NCBI GenBank assembly: GCA_029844215.1
Contig: CM056724.1
Coordinates: forward strand, 8,984,307 to 9,048,306
Direction: 5' to 3'
Length of the DNA stretch: 64,000 bases
Source of the DNA: Przewalskia tangutica
Lineage: Eukaryota > Streptophyta > Magnoliopsida > Solanales > Solanaceae
This document shows, piece after piece, positions 1 through 11,222 of the stretch. The notes under the pieces are model-generated. The model was not told where the DNA came from and did not search any database. It saw only the letters and a program-made list of their open reading frames with translations. Numbering within the stretch: the first letter of the stretch is position 1; every line of letters starts with the position of its first letter. The position numbers were made by a program, and so were the translations under genes.

Positions 1-712
1 CGCACCTTATTGGTTCATTCTTCCGTCACTCAATTGTTTTGACATCATGCACGCAAATGGCTACAAATCTACTTAATATTCTTCCTCTAAAGGTTTGACA
101 TATTCTTTCCTCTTCGTGTTTTATACAATAAGACTCCTTCATATTCTCATATTAGTGGTCTTTGATGCTTATGTTAACCATCGCTTTCCATCCACCACAA
201 TTAACAAACTTTAGACACATTCTACCCTCGTGTTTTTGGGTTATCCGCCTAATCATCGTGGTTATAAATGTTTTGATTTGACATCTAAATGAATCATCAT
301 TAGTCGTCATGTTATCTTTGCTTAGTCCCAATTTCCATTTTTCAAAGTAGAAATACGCGCCTAGTTCGTATGATTTTTTGACGATGATATCTCCCTATGT
401 TCAACGCCATTTTTCTGAGTTTTCACAAAATACGCCGCCACGCCGCGACTTAGGGAGGCGCCGCGACGCCTGCCATCCAGTGAACAACCAAATTTGACTC
501 GCCGCCGCCGCGTTCTTCTGGGAAGCGCCATGCTCCAAAATTCCAAGAGTCATCGAACGATAGCCACAAGCGCGCTTCGACGGTCCACCATAAATAACTT
601 TAAAATTTCCAAAATTCACCCAATCCCGCCCCGAATCATGGTCCAGTCACCCACAGTCAACGGGATATTTTTAAATCAAAAAGACATTTTAATTTAAATT
701 TTAATATTCTTA
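1..712 (+). mobile_element. Copia fragment, end of integrase and linker
   Basis: This stretch is a diverged copy of 40914-41555 in the better preserved Copia element of this window. Both run through the last part of the integrase core, a linker with a GC-rich block (about 430-535 here) and the start of the reverse transcriptase region. Reading frames are broken throughout. The fragment enters from beyond the left edge and similarity fades near 712, just before the orphan aquaporin promoter. The short frames over the GC-rich block are compositional and not genes. Confidence 0.75.
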
Positions 713-766
713 AATCATCAGAATCTCAGATTCGCATACAAAGTTAATTCTTTCGCTAATTTCTAA

Positions 767-1061
767 CTAAGAGCACGAGTATACTCAAAGTTACTTCTCA
801 CGAGTAACCTGCATGTTGTAAAAAAAAGAAGTAAGTCAGCTCTTCAACCGGTTGGGGTGATGCCACGTTAACATGAAGTGCATTCTATCCACAAAGAATC
901 GATCATGAAATGAAAACATCTGATGATTTACAGTAATGATGAACTTATCGTGAATAGCTCCTGTGAATTAATTTGTCCTACGATCGAATACATGCACTAA
1001 ATCATATAATTAATTGATTACTAAAAATAAATATATTAAGGATAAATTTTACCATAATAAC
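767..1061 (-). promoter_or_regulatory. orphan TIP aquaporin promoter (remnant of a third copy)
   Basis: The sequence aligns with 7378-7709, the upstream region of TIP copy A, from the shared TAAGAGCACGAGTATAC through shared blocks such as GTGATGCCAC, GAAGTGCATTCTA and TTAATTGATTACTA. Copy B keeps a weaker version at about 12070-12200. The homologous piece starts just upstream of where the TATA box should lie, and no TIP exon follows on the gene side; Copia sequence is there instead. I infer that a third minus-strand TIP copy once stood to the left and was lost. The segment also keeps the site without the TRIM-like LTR that interrupts copy A's upstream region at 7710. Confidence 0.65.
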
Positions 1062-2436
1062 CTGCATATTAATTGGTGTATAATTTCAATGAATTCGAAA
1101 AATGATTTGGGGATTGAATAGTTAATGATAAAATAAGAATAAATAGTATTTTTTTCTAAATATGCTAAAGCAAATTAATAAGTTGTCACAATTCAAAATC
1201 TCATTTGTGCCTCGACGCCACCTACCCTAAAACCCGTGAGCGATCCTCAAATCAAATAAGTTCCAAAACATAAAGTAAATGTGGAAAGTAAAGATAGCAA
1301 TCAAGGTATTGAAATAGTCTTAATTAAGTCTAGTCAAACTAATCCCCAAAATCGTAGCCATAAGTACAAGAGCTACTAATCTGAATAAAAGTATGGAAAT
1401 ACTACAAATAAGAAGAAGTCTAGTGTGTTGTGAAACCATCATCAACTCACCCTAGAATACAAATATAGTATGCCTCAACGATCGCCCGAACCTCGAACTC
1501 CACTCACGCTTGGATCTCAACATACACACAAAAGGTGCAGTAAGTGTATAATGAGTACGTGAAATACGAATACCCAGCAAGATCGTTGATCGACCCCTAA
1601 ACTATAGTGGTGACGAGGTTTGATATTTCCGATAATCATATTCTTACTCTTTTAGTATTAAGATTCACAATTTATGACAATTTCAATAGTTAAAGTAAGG
1701 AATTCCCAACTCAATCATGTCATCAAGTTTTTCCCTTTCCAAGTATAGTCGTAAAGATGTCACGACCTCTTTTCAGGAATTGTGATGGCACCTACACAAT
1801 TTCATCGATAGGCGAACCACTCCCAAATCATTCATATGATAAAACATAAATGAAGCGAAAGATAACAAAATACTACATAAGTTATCTCATAATAGAAATG
1901 TGGAAGAACAAGTCTGATACAACCATAAAATCCCTCAAGTGTTCTAGTCTGTAGATACAAGAGCTCTAAATAAGCGATGCAAGTTAGGAAGTAAAGGCAT
2001 CAAGTGCTAACTGAATACATACTCTAGAATAGAAGTAAATACAATAAGCAGATAGATCAAATTCGGGGCATGCTGGAGATAACATCCTCACCCTAAAAGT
2101 TGTGGATCAACTACTCGAACTCAGCCACGACATCTCAAGCTAGTTGTCGGATCTGTATCTGCACCAAGAAAACATGTAACAAGTATATGATGAGCACACA
2201 ACGCACTTCACGGACATCATAGGCCTACAACAACGAAGATACGAATGTATATAAATATCAAGTCGACACCAAATAAGTCTATACTAGACATACTCAAGAG
2301 TCTATATAAGTCATGTTGTACACATATCAATACACTAATTCAACAAGTCATAATATTCACTTAAGGATCTATTCATAGTCAAGTACAATCAATCTATTAA
2401 TATATAAAAGGATCTTACTAGACATGTTGGTGACAA
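1062..2436. other. unclassified AT-rich repeat-like region
   Basis: I see no gene here. Two stretches, roughly 1200-1730 and 1770-2430, resemble each other loosely: each has a TACAAGAGCT block, followed by a 'caccaag/aggtgca...aagtatatgatgagcac' type block. They could be decayed, reverse-oriented noncoding parts of an LTR retrotransposon, but no LTR ends, PBS or coding domain can be read. Confidence 0.3.
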
Positions 2437-3126
2437 ATCAAAGGTTGGTTCTCCAACTAATTCCATAGACATGTTGGTGGAAAGTAGGGCGGTGTCGACA
2501 TTGTTTGCCGCTGTCGCCGCCTGTTTCACTTTCCGGGTTTCTTCAAGAATCAACCTCTAACGAGCCTCATAAAATGGTGGTAACGGGTTACTTTGTTGAA
2601 TGAATATTGCAACTCCATCATATTGTTCATTCAAACCAGTAATTAGTTGGAGAACCAACATTTGATTTGTCACCGGCGCACCAACGTTGTATAGTTAATC
2701 GACAATCATTTTTAATTCCCGACAATAAAGTAAGATGTTTGCAAAGTCATTCAATTTGACATCGTGAATTGGTTTTCAAGATATACCAGACGAGAAATTT
2801 TATTATCTTGAAAATATTTTGCAAACGCCCCAAGCTTGTCGAGTCGTAGAGTCCTGCTCCAAAACGATGCAAAAGGTCATTAGATATGGTGTCATAAATT
2901 CATCAAGTACTATCACATCCAAGCGAGACCATAAAGTCTTGTCAATATCGTGTCCTCCGATCGAGACTTGGAGGAAGAATATGGTCAATAACTTGGTGCA
3001 AAGTGTAAAGAATTTTGAATAACTCCGCCTAAGATAAATATTTTTATTTTTCATCTCAAGAATCACTAGAATGAAGTTCTTGACGTTGTTTACTGAAGAG
3101 CGGATGAAATTTGTGTTGGTCACCAT
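2437..3126 (-). pseudogene. Copia gag remnant (UBN2/Retrotran_gag type)
   Basis: Gag is the structural protein of a Ty1/Copia retrotransposon. On the minus strand the first part reads like the gag start at 63459 ('NNVKNFILVILEMKN' here, 'NINNNISIVLEMKN' there). Further on, at about 2700-2450, the characteristic block 'LQLITGLNEQYDGVA' and 'QQSNPLPPFYEAR' is readable. Stops and frame changes separate the blocks. A PBS-like site and LTR remnant follow at 3545-3760. Its 5' part and upstream sequence lie in the tandem duplication that recurs at 4316. Confidence 0.75.
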
Positions 3127-3343
3127 TATTACCCAAGAGAAACAAGAAACGGCAGAGTTATGGTATTTTGGTGATTCGAGAAAGTGGAGGAAGAACCCTA
3201 ATTAGGCTCGAGGTCGCTGCTCACGTGGGGTAGGATTTTGGATGGTTTGGTTAATGAAGTCGAAAATGGGTGGTTTCGCTAAAGTGCGAGGCCACGGTGG
3301 TTTAGTTTAGGAAAAGGTGGGTTAATTTTTTCTCTTAATACCA

Positions 3344-3459
3344 TGTAAAGAATGAATCTTGGGCCTAACACAACCCCAAAAGCTAGCAGTAGGGTGAAGA
3401 TTGTCCAAGTCCATATAAGGAGTCCATGTTCTCATTCCATATCGATGGGACTCTTAACA
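3344..3459 (-). repeat. TRIM-like short LTR
   Basis: On the minus strand this 116-bp unit starts TGTTAAGAGTCCCATC and ends ATTCTTTACA, followed by TGGTATTAAGAG, which resembles an initiator-Met tRNA binding site. A plus-strand relative lies at 7710-7829 and a duplicate at 4777-4885. Short LTRs with TG...CA ends and an adjacent PBS are typical of TRIM elements. No second LTR or TSD could be assigned. Confidence 0.5.
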
Positions 3460-3544
3460 CTCACGCGTGCCTGCACCTTGTTAATCGGAGTGTGTATAAT
3501 ATAATTTGGGGGCCAACATCATGGACAACGAATTGGAATTAGTC

Positions 3545-3760
3545 CGACTGATATCATGAAAGAAATATTTTCCCTATCTTTTTCATTCATGAATACAATA
3601 ATATATACATCAATAAAGGACTAATTCTAGGCTACAATTTTGATAGACTATCCTAAGAATATACTAATTATATGATATATGATTTGATTTGATTGGATTA
3701 TAAAAATAATAGGTGATTATTTCCATAATTATCTAATAATATATATATTGCCCACTTTGT
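3545..3760 (-). mobile_element. Copia 5' LTR remnant with PBS-like site
   Basis: Read on the minus strand, an LTR end (...ATTTCTTTCA) is followed by TGATATCAGTCG, a degenerate initiator-Met tRNA primer binding site, in the correct order upstream of the gag remnant at 3126. The LTR tail resembles that of the Copia LTR at 63086-63311. The outer LTR end cannot be fixed, so the right limit is approximate. A duplicate lies at about 4980-5200. Confidence 0.45.
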
Positions 3761-4315
3761 AACTAAGGAACTTAGAAACTTCTGAACTTGGATGCCTAAT
3801 CCCATGTATAGTTTCACTAGGACGTTTTTGTACAAGGATGAACTGTTATCCTTCTTATTTTGCAGGGCAGTCTTTGGGCCTGTGCTGTGCTACTGTACAG
3901 GCCTTCTGAAAAATAAAAATTTTTAGGAATTTTTTTTATAAGTAGTATTAGCCAGAATTTACTATAAAAATCCACAATTCGCAGGTCTTAGCCCAATCAA
4001 AGTAAAGTGATTCAGTTTCAGTGGCGCGTGCATGTGGAGACCCAAATTCAGATTATTGAAATAGTATATTTATTTATATTAAGGATTGTAAAATCATTTA
4101 TAAAATTAATATGCTCATAGAGTCCACCGAGAATTTCTTTTCCTCTCATGTGATTTTGAAGAGGGATGAGCAGTATATATTGTGTGAAAATCAAAATTAG
4201 TGTATGCATCAAAGTACCATATCAAATAATAAGATTCTAACAAAAATAAGACAAATGAATCTTTATTTCTTTCATTGAGGTTTCACAATTAAACGAAGAG
4301 CGAAGAAATTCATTG

Positions 4316-4542
4316 AAGTACTATCACATCCAAGCGAGACCATAAAGTCTTGTCAATATTGGTGTCCTCCGATTGAGACTTAGGAGGAAGAATATGGTCA
4401 ATAATTTGGTGTGTGCGGTAAAGAATTTTGAATAACTCCTCCCAAGATAAATATTTTTATTTTTCATCTCAAGAATCACTAGAATGAAGTTCTTGACGTT
4501 GTTTACGGTAAGAGCGGGATGAAATTTGTGTTGGTCGACCAT
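4316..4542 (-). pseudogene. duplicate of the Copia gag start
   Basis: Second copy of the 5' end of the gag remnant at 2905-3126, within duplication unit 2. It shares 'NNVKNFILVILEMKNKN' but is cut off at the duplication junction near 4316, where aquaporin 3'-flank sequence takes over. Confidence 0.7.
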
Positions 4543-4776
4543 TATTACCCAAGAGAAACAAGAAACGAAGTAGAGTTATGGTATTTTGGTGATTCGAGGA
4601 AGTGGGAGGAAGAACCCCAATTAGGGCTCGAGGTCAAGGTCACTGGGGGTAGGATTTTTGGATGTGGTTTGGTTAATGAAGTCGAAAATGGGTAGGGTTT
4701 CTGCCAGCGTGGTGGGAGGGCTGGTGGTTTAGTTTTAGGGAAAAAAGGAGGGGTTAATTTTTTTCTCTAAATACCA

Positions 4777-4885
4777 TGTAAAGAATGAATCTTGCCCAAC
4801 TCAACCCAAAAGCTAGGTGAGGATTGTCCAAGTCCATATAAGGAGTCCATGTTCTCATTCCATATCCGATGTGAGACTCTTAACA
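4777..4885 (-). repeat. TRIM-like short LTR, duplicated copy
   Basis: Near-identical to 3344-3459 and carried by duplication unit 2, with the same TG...CA ends on the minus strand. It did not insert independently. Confidence 0.5.
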
Positions 4886-5633
4886 CTCACGCGTGCCCAA
4901 ACCTTGTTAATCGAGTGCGGATAATATAATTTGGGGCCAACATTGATGGACAACGAATTGGAATTAGTCTGACTCTGATATCATGAAAGAAATATTTTCC
5001 CTATCTTTTTCATTCATGAATACAATAATATATACATCAATAAAGGACTAATTATAGGCTACAATTTTGGTAGACTATCCTAAGAATATACTAATTATAT
5101 TTACATTCTAATTACATGGTATATGATTTGATTTGATTGGATTATAAAAATAATAGGTGATTATTTCCATAATTATCTAACAATATATATATTGCCCACT
5201 TTGTAACTAAGAAACTTAGAAACTTCTGAACTTGGATGCCTAATCCCATGTATAGTTTCACTAGGACGTTTTTGTGAAAAAGAACTGTTCATCCTTCTTA
5301 TCTTATTTTGGAGGCGATTTACCCAAAGGAAATTAATGTGACAAAGCTTTCCAAAAATAAAAAAATTAGAGGCCTTTTTTATTTTTTTATAAATAAGATA
5401 AATGTAATTTACTATAAAAACCCACAATTTTAGTGTATGCATCAAAGTACCATATCAAATAATAAGATTCTAACAAAAATAAGACAAATGAATCTTTATT
5501 TCTTTCATTGAGGTTCACAATTAAACGAAGAGCGAAGAAATTTAACAAAGACTGATAAGAAAGAGAATAGCATAACAAGAACAACTTAAAAATCCAACAA
5601 CTGTTTTTTTGAGAAAAAAACAAGTTGAAATTC

Positions 5634-7304
5634 TTAGTAATCAGTAATGGAGAGCTGCTCATAAGTGTTCTGATCAATGAAAATAGTTTGATAGACCAAA
5701 GCAGCAATGGTAGCACCGACAAAATTACCAAGCCAATAGACCCAGTGGTGAGTCCATGTCGAACTAATAAGTGCTTGACCAAAGGCAATAGCAGGATTCA
5801 TTGCTGCACCAAAAAGGGCACCACCAGATAAGATATTGGCAGTAACGATGAGGCCAATTGCAATTGGGGAAATGATTTCCATGTTACCCCTCTTTGGGTC
5901 AAATGCAGTTGCATAATATGTGTAAACAAGGAGGAAGGTCATCACTATCTCAAAAATGACTGCGTTCAATAGTAATGTTGGAGGGTATGGTGATACTTTC
6001 TGCACAATTGTATTTACGAATATAATTAGATAATATACATATATGAAAATCTATTGGTTGATTCTAGTTACCAGAAAAATAGTATATCACTTAATTCATT
6101 GTGAATCGTATCATTATTTACGTGCATTTTTGTTACTAATAATTAAAGGGTCTTTGCTATATAATATGCATACTTGTTTTATGGTTACTAGTGAGGACTC
6201 AACAATAATCAAAGACATTAACAATTCAAACATAATGTGGGTTTTAGGTTTGAGTTACATTGGAGCTCTGTTAGGATTCAAGACGAAAATTAGATTTTTT
6301 TCTAATAGCAGGGTAATATTATAACACAAATTTAGTGTAGGGAAAGTTGCTTAAATTCAAACGATACAAGTGTAAATACGCCATTTTTACCTATTTTAAA
6401 TTATGTGTTCAAAACTTCATATTTGTACGTATATATCTCTCTGTCATAAGTAGAAAATAATAGGTTCAATTGAGCCTACATTTGAAGCTATAAGTTCATA
6501 CATGTCCATAACTTTATTGTATATATGTTTTACTTAAACCAACGTGATAATATATATATGATTGTTTGATCAAAGTCTTTCCTTATATGTATATGTGATG
6601 ACACTATATAGCTACTATCAAAGTGTTGGGAGGGGTGGTATTACCAAACCGTTAGTAGCAAACTTGAGGAGATAGACAGAAACAACGGATCCAATCAAAT
6701 GAGCTATACAATAAAAAATACTTCTTAAAAAGGTAATGTGACCTCCCACAAAGGCACCAAAGGTCACAGCAGGGTTCACATGACCTCCAGATATGTTTGT
6801 TCCCACTGAAACTGCTGCTAAAAGAGCAAATCCATGGGATAATGATGCTGAAATCAGCCCGCAAATGGTCCGCTACCGTGATAATCGGTCAGAAACATAC
6901 CAATATTTTATTAATCATTACCAAAACCTTAAAAGTGTAAAGAAACTTTTAGCTGATTATCAAGTCACCTAAAATATAACTATTTGTATATGTTCATAAT
7001 AAGTAGAATTGGTAACTTAAAAAATAAGGTAAGTAACTTATTAAAACAAATAGAATTGCATCAATAGTGTAAAAATTCATTTAAACTATCAAGACGTTAA
7101 ATCCATACAAAAATGTATGTTTATCAACATACAATTAACTTATGATGTTTAATAGCAATGGTTAGACTTACAGAATAACAAAGCACAGCCTTCAGCGGGA
7201 AAAACAAAAGTAATTGTGCAAATGAATTCAGCTAAGGCAGCCTTAAGGGCATTTTGCTTGGTAACCTCTCTAAAATTTCCAATGGACATTCTTGAAATCG
7301 GCAT
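5634..7304 (-). pseudogene. TIP1-like tonoplast aquaporin, copy A (damaged)
   Basis: TIPs are six-helix channels passing water and small solutes across the vacuole membrane. Exon 1 (7304-7172) begins MPISRMSIGNF and ends at a GT donor in phase 1. Exon 2 (about 6880-6616) carries 'SGGHVNPAVTFGAFVGGH', with the first NPA loop intact. Exon 3 (5999-5634, exactly 122 codons with its stop) carries 'GAAMNPAIAFGQ', the second NPA loop, and ends EQLSITDY, close to the TIP1 C terminus. Two lesions are visible: the acceptor region before exon 2 has lost the AG present in copy B (TTTCTGACCG instead of TTTTACAGCG) and is out of frame, and an in-frame TGA (6618-6620) lies just before the exon 2 donor. The residue after the second NPA is Ile, where TIP1 proteins usually have Val. 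Called a pseudogene; unusual splicing cannot be excluded. Confidence 0.8.
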
Positions 7305-7350
7305 GTTTTTTTTCTAGTTCTTGTTACATGCTCTGTGTCCAAATAGGCCA

Positions 7351-7359
7351 CTTTATATA
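7351..7359 (-). promoter_or_regulatory. TATA box of TIP copy A
   Basis: The minus strand reads TATATAAAG about 50 bp upstream of the copy A start codon. An equivalent TATATAA precedes copy B. The conserved upstream block begins just beyond it. Confidence 0.5.
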
Positions 7360-7709
7360 GCGGGACTAACCTGCACGTTAAGAGCACGAGTATACTTAAA
7401 GTTACTTGTCACGATTAACCTGCATGTTGTGAAAAAAATTAAGTAACCGGATGGGGTGATGCCACTTTCACATGAAGTGCATTCTAGCCACAGCATTTGG
7501 ATCATGAAATGAAAAAGTGAGATGATTTAAAGCAATGTTGGACTTATCGTGAATAGCTACCGTGAATTAATTTGTCCGACCGATCGAATACATGCATGCA
7601 CTAAATCATATAATTAATTGATTACTATATCTTGCTTCCTATGTTCACTTTTATTTTTTCACCTTCTTTAACAAAAAAATAAATAAATGACAAATTTTAT
7701 CATAATAAC

Positions 7710-7842
7710 TGTTAAGAGTTACACATCAGATATTAAATGAGAACATATACTCCTTATATGGACTTGAATAATCATTACCATACAAACTAGTTTTTGGGGT
7801 TGAATTAGACTCAATATCCACTCTTTACATGCTATCAGAGTC
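7710..7842 (+). repeat. TRIM-like short LTR with PBS-like site
   Basis: A 120-bp unit (7710-7829) starts TGTTAAGAGTTACAC and ends CTCTTTACA, followed by TGCTATCAGAGTC (7830-7842), close to the initiator-Met PBS TGGTATCAGAGC. The next bases include GATGTTGGGCCCCCAAATTATA, also seen near the related unit at about 3500. It interrupts TIP upstream sequence that is uninterrupted at 1050-1061. Inverted pieces of the same LTR follow at about 7890-8040, so the element looks rearranged. Confidence 0.55.
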
Positions 7843-8441
7843 AGGTCCATACCAATTTTTTGTTCACCGATGTTGGGCCCCCAAATTATAGCTCTTGTAG
7901 GGTGATGATTGTGCAAGTCCATATAAGAAATCAATGTTCTCATTCCATATGCGATGTAAGACTCATCTAAGAAATCATTGTTCTCATTTCATATATTGTT
8001 CAAGTGCCATATAAGAAATCCATGTTCACTCACTTCTTTACATCAGGACTCACACGCGGCAATTGAAATTGCAAAAAATAGTGTATACAATGGAAAAAGA
8101 AGACATATCTACATCAGACATGGTGCAGTTAAATAATTGCTTAAATATACAAAGGAGATTATTCATTGCAGTTGATATTGGTGTATCATTGGATTTTTAT
8201 ATTTCATCTGTTTAATTTATGTGATACTTTTCATTTTTTTAATCTAAACTTCTTAATTTTTACCGTATGTTTGAATATATAATTTAAAAATCTTTTAAAA
8301 TAAAATTTATATATTATATTTTTAAACTACATAAAAATTACTATAAGACACAACAATTAATTATTTAAAAAATATAAAAAGTACGATAAAAGAAAAAATC
8401 ATTTTACTCGAAATTGGAACATCATTAAACAAATTGGGACA
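7843..8441. other. TRIM remnants, then AT-rich sequence without a gene
   Basis: About 7890-8040 repeats, in partial and inverted form, the 'tccatataag...catgttctcattccatat' core of the TRIM-like LTR. From 8040 to 8441 I see only AT-rich sequence and no coding signal. Confidence 0.4.
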
Positions 8442-8447
8442 CTCGGG

Positions 8448-9158
8448 TAGTGTCATATCGGCCCCGACGGTCCGTATTCACTTACCGAATCGTCCGATAA
8501 GCTATCGTCCGATCGGTCCCGACCGATAAGGTTTCGTCCGAATGAGATCCGGTCCCGACCAAACCTTATCGGTCCCGCTTCTGGTCCGATCGTAAGAATT
8601 TTTCGGGTCGGGCCGATATTTTTTTTTTTTTAAATTAAATTTCCAATACTGAAATTGATAATCTCGGACACATTACCACGAAATTTTACGTTGAAATATA
8701 TTGTATAGCGCGAGATATTTAGATTTGAAAATGGACAATTGGTAACAATTTGGGGTAAAAGTGAAATTGATTGGCAAGACGGATGTTTTTTGAGAAATTG
8801 GCTGCTCCAAACTGCTTTAGCTGTTTGTCCGGCCCTATCTCGAAAAAATACGCGAAATCAAAAAAACATTAGGTCAAACGGACATCCGAGCGCAAAGTTA
8901 TGATCATTTAAAGTTTCATTAATTTACAACTAATTAGAGTTGGCGAGGGGACTACCGCCGGGGGGGCCGAGGGGGACCGTGGGTTAAAGTGGGGTTGGGG
9001 TGTTACGGGTATTTTACCGGTTACGGTCCGCCTCTTATCGGTCCGGTAATTTTTTGGTACTGATCCAACCGTTAAGGTTTCGGTCTGAGTATCGGTCCGG
9101 GTTTATCGATCCGGTTCTCGAATAATTACCGGGTGTATCCGAACCGCTAACAGCCCTA
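8448..9158. mobile_element. non-autonomous hAT-like element
   Basis: A 711-bp segment of repeated CGGTCCCGACC-like and CCGATAAG-like motifs in both orientations, ending ...AACAGCCCTA. Its right end resembles hAT ends beginning TAGGGCTG on the other strand; the left end (TAGTGTCATATCGG) is degenerate. CTCGGG flanks both sides (8442-8447, 9159-9164), consistent with most of an 8-bp TSD. No transposase is encoded. Confidence 0.55.
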
Positions 9159-9387
9159 CTCGGGAGTACTTGGATTTGCTTTGTATTAATTTCTGCCAAA
9201 TAATGCCTAAATAAAGAAAGCTAGTTTGGATTGATTTTTCGGATTCAAAAAAGCTAAACTACCCTTATAAAACTTGACACCTCTTGATGCATGTAAATAA
9301 ATAATTATTATTTTTTATCAAAGAATTATTTATTTGTCAGGATAAACTTGAATCGCAAAGAGTTCAAATTAATTAGTCTGTTCATAT

Positions 9388-10242
9388 TAGGGGTGAGCAC
9401 GGGTATAGAGTACCAGATACCCGACCGGAACCGACACTAACGAAAAGGTTCCGGATAAATATATTAGTATAATGGATAGGTTCCGAATAGTAAAATTAAG
9501 AACCGATAAATGTCGGATCCGGTTCAGAAAAATAGAGACTGGGTACCCGGACTCGGAACCGATACCCGGACCCTATTATAAACCCACCCCATTTAAATTA
9601 TTCAATCACGTGAATTTTTTCTATATGGCGAGAAAGTTGTATAAATATATATACCTTGTGTTCAGTTATTTATAACATGGTGGTGAAGTAATTTGTATTC
9701 ATTTAGCTCAAAAATTCTGCATTTTGAGAGATATTTTGTACTACTGTCTCATAATTCTGCGTCAGTCTAGACTCTAGCACTGAATGTAAACAGTGAGAAA
9801 TGTGATCACTTATAAAACTCTTTTTGGTTCAAAATAACTTCAAATGACAGCTTTTTAAAAATGGTTACATTCCAAAATGATACTCATACAACCCTCTGGT
9901 TACTTTTGTACTACCTAAACTTTCAGAGAAGTAGAAATTCACAAAAGTTGAAAACTTGTGCTACTACTTTTACAACACTTCTTTTTTCTACAACTATTTA
10001 GGTGCCTTTTGATTCATCTTTCGATGGAAGTAATCAATGTTTATAACCAGTATAATAGTTAGTGTTTGAGGACTCGAAATTTGAAAACGTGTATCCGAGA
10101 ACCTACTCGGAACCGCAGGGTCCGGGTAGGTTCCGGATAATGATTGCTACGGGTAGATGCCGGATAGTCAATTTAAGAACCTTTTTTTACAGGTAAGGTC
10201 CGAATAGTTAAAATGGTAGGGTGCTCGGACCCGCCACCCCTA
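9388..10242. mobile_element. non-autonomous hAT element with perfect 8-bp TSD
   Basis: An 855-bp element with ends TAGGGGTGAGCACGGGT and ...CACCCCTA, flanked on both sides by GTTCATAT (9380-9387 and 10243-10250). Eight-base duplications and TAGGGGTG-type inverted ends are typical of hAT transposons. Near each end are GGTTCCGGATA/TATCCGG-like subterminal motifs; the centre is AT-rich. The short plus-strand frame at 9472-9675 runs through subterminal repeats and is not a gene. Confidence 0.85.
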
Positions 10243-10510
10243 GTTCATATCGATCGATCGATCTTTCCCAAAAATATTTTTTTCTATAGAATATTTAATA
10301 TTTGTCAGGGTATGTTAATTAGGACATTTTTTTTAACAAATCGGGTAAGACTACCATATAGCTAATCCATGAAAGATCAATAACAAGATTTTAACAACAA
10401 AAAAAAGACAAACGAATCTTTATTTCTTTCATCAACATTTAAGATTTATAAAAAAGAGAACAACTTAACGATCCAATAATTGATTCGGAAGAGAAAATAA
10501 GTTGAAATTC

Positions 10511-11168
10511 TTAGTAATTAGTGATGGGGAGCTGCTCGTAAATGTTTTGGCCAATGAAAAGGGTTTGATAGACCAAAGCAGCAATTGCAGCACCGATAAA
10601 ATTGCCGAGCCAATATACCCAATGGTAAGTCCACGTCCAACTTATTACTGCTTGACAAAAGGCCATAGCAGGATTCATTGCTGCACCAAAAGGGCACCAC
10701 CAGACAAGATGTTGGCACCACAAATGAGACCAATTGCAATTGGGGAAATGATTCCCATATTACCCCTCTTTGGATCAAATGCAGTTGCGTAATATGTGTA
10801 AACAAGGATAAAGGTCATTATTATCTCGTAAAGAACTGCATTCCATGGTAATTGTGGAGGATGTGCTGATACTTCCTGCATCATTTTATTTGTGAATTTA
10901 ATTAGTTAATACAAATATATGACTAAGTCTAACTCCTGAAAGGAAATATATCACTTAATTCATAGTGAAACTTTTCATTATTTATGTGCCTTTTCTGATT
11001 ATTTTTAGAACTAAAGAGTCTTGCTATAACATGTTGACTTCAATACTGTTTTGTGGTTATCAGTGAGGAGATCAAAGGTATATTAAGACTCAAAATGCGG
11101 GTTAAGGTTCTGATTTATTTGAAAAGGAAAACGTATAAAATTTAGTACTTATAATATTTGTAAAACAC

Positions 11169-11222
<54 letters not shown>

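Larger units (their letters stand above)
2905..5542. repeat. tandem segmental duplication (units of about 1.41 and 1.23 kb)
   Basis: Unit 1 (2905 to about 4315) and unit 2 (about 4316-5542) share the same order: gag start, TRIM-like LTR, Copia LTR remnant, AT-rich stretch and the 3' flank of the TIP gene. Both begin AAGTACTATCACATCC and end GAGCGAAGAAATT. Unit 1 keeps about 170 bp (roughly 4000-4190) that unit 2 lacks, and they differ near 3865-3905. Unit 2 is the one continuous with TIP copy A, so unit 1 carries a detached copy of the aquaporin 3' flank (4195-4311). The duplication therefore postdates arrival of the retrotransposon pieces beside the gene. Confidence 0.8.
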
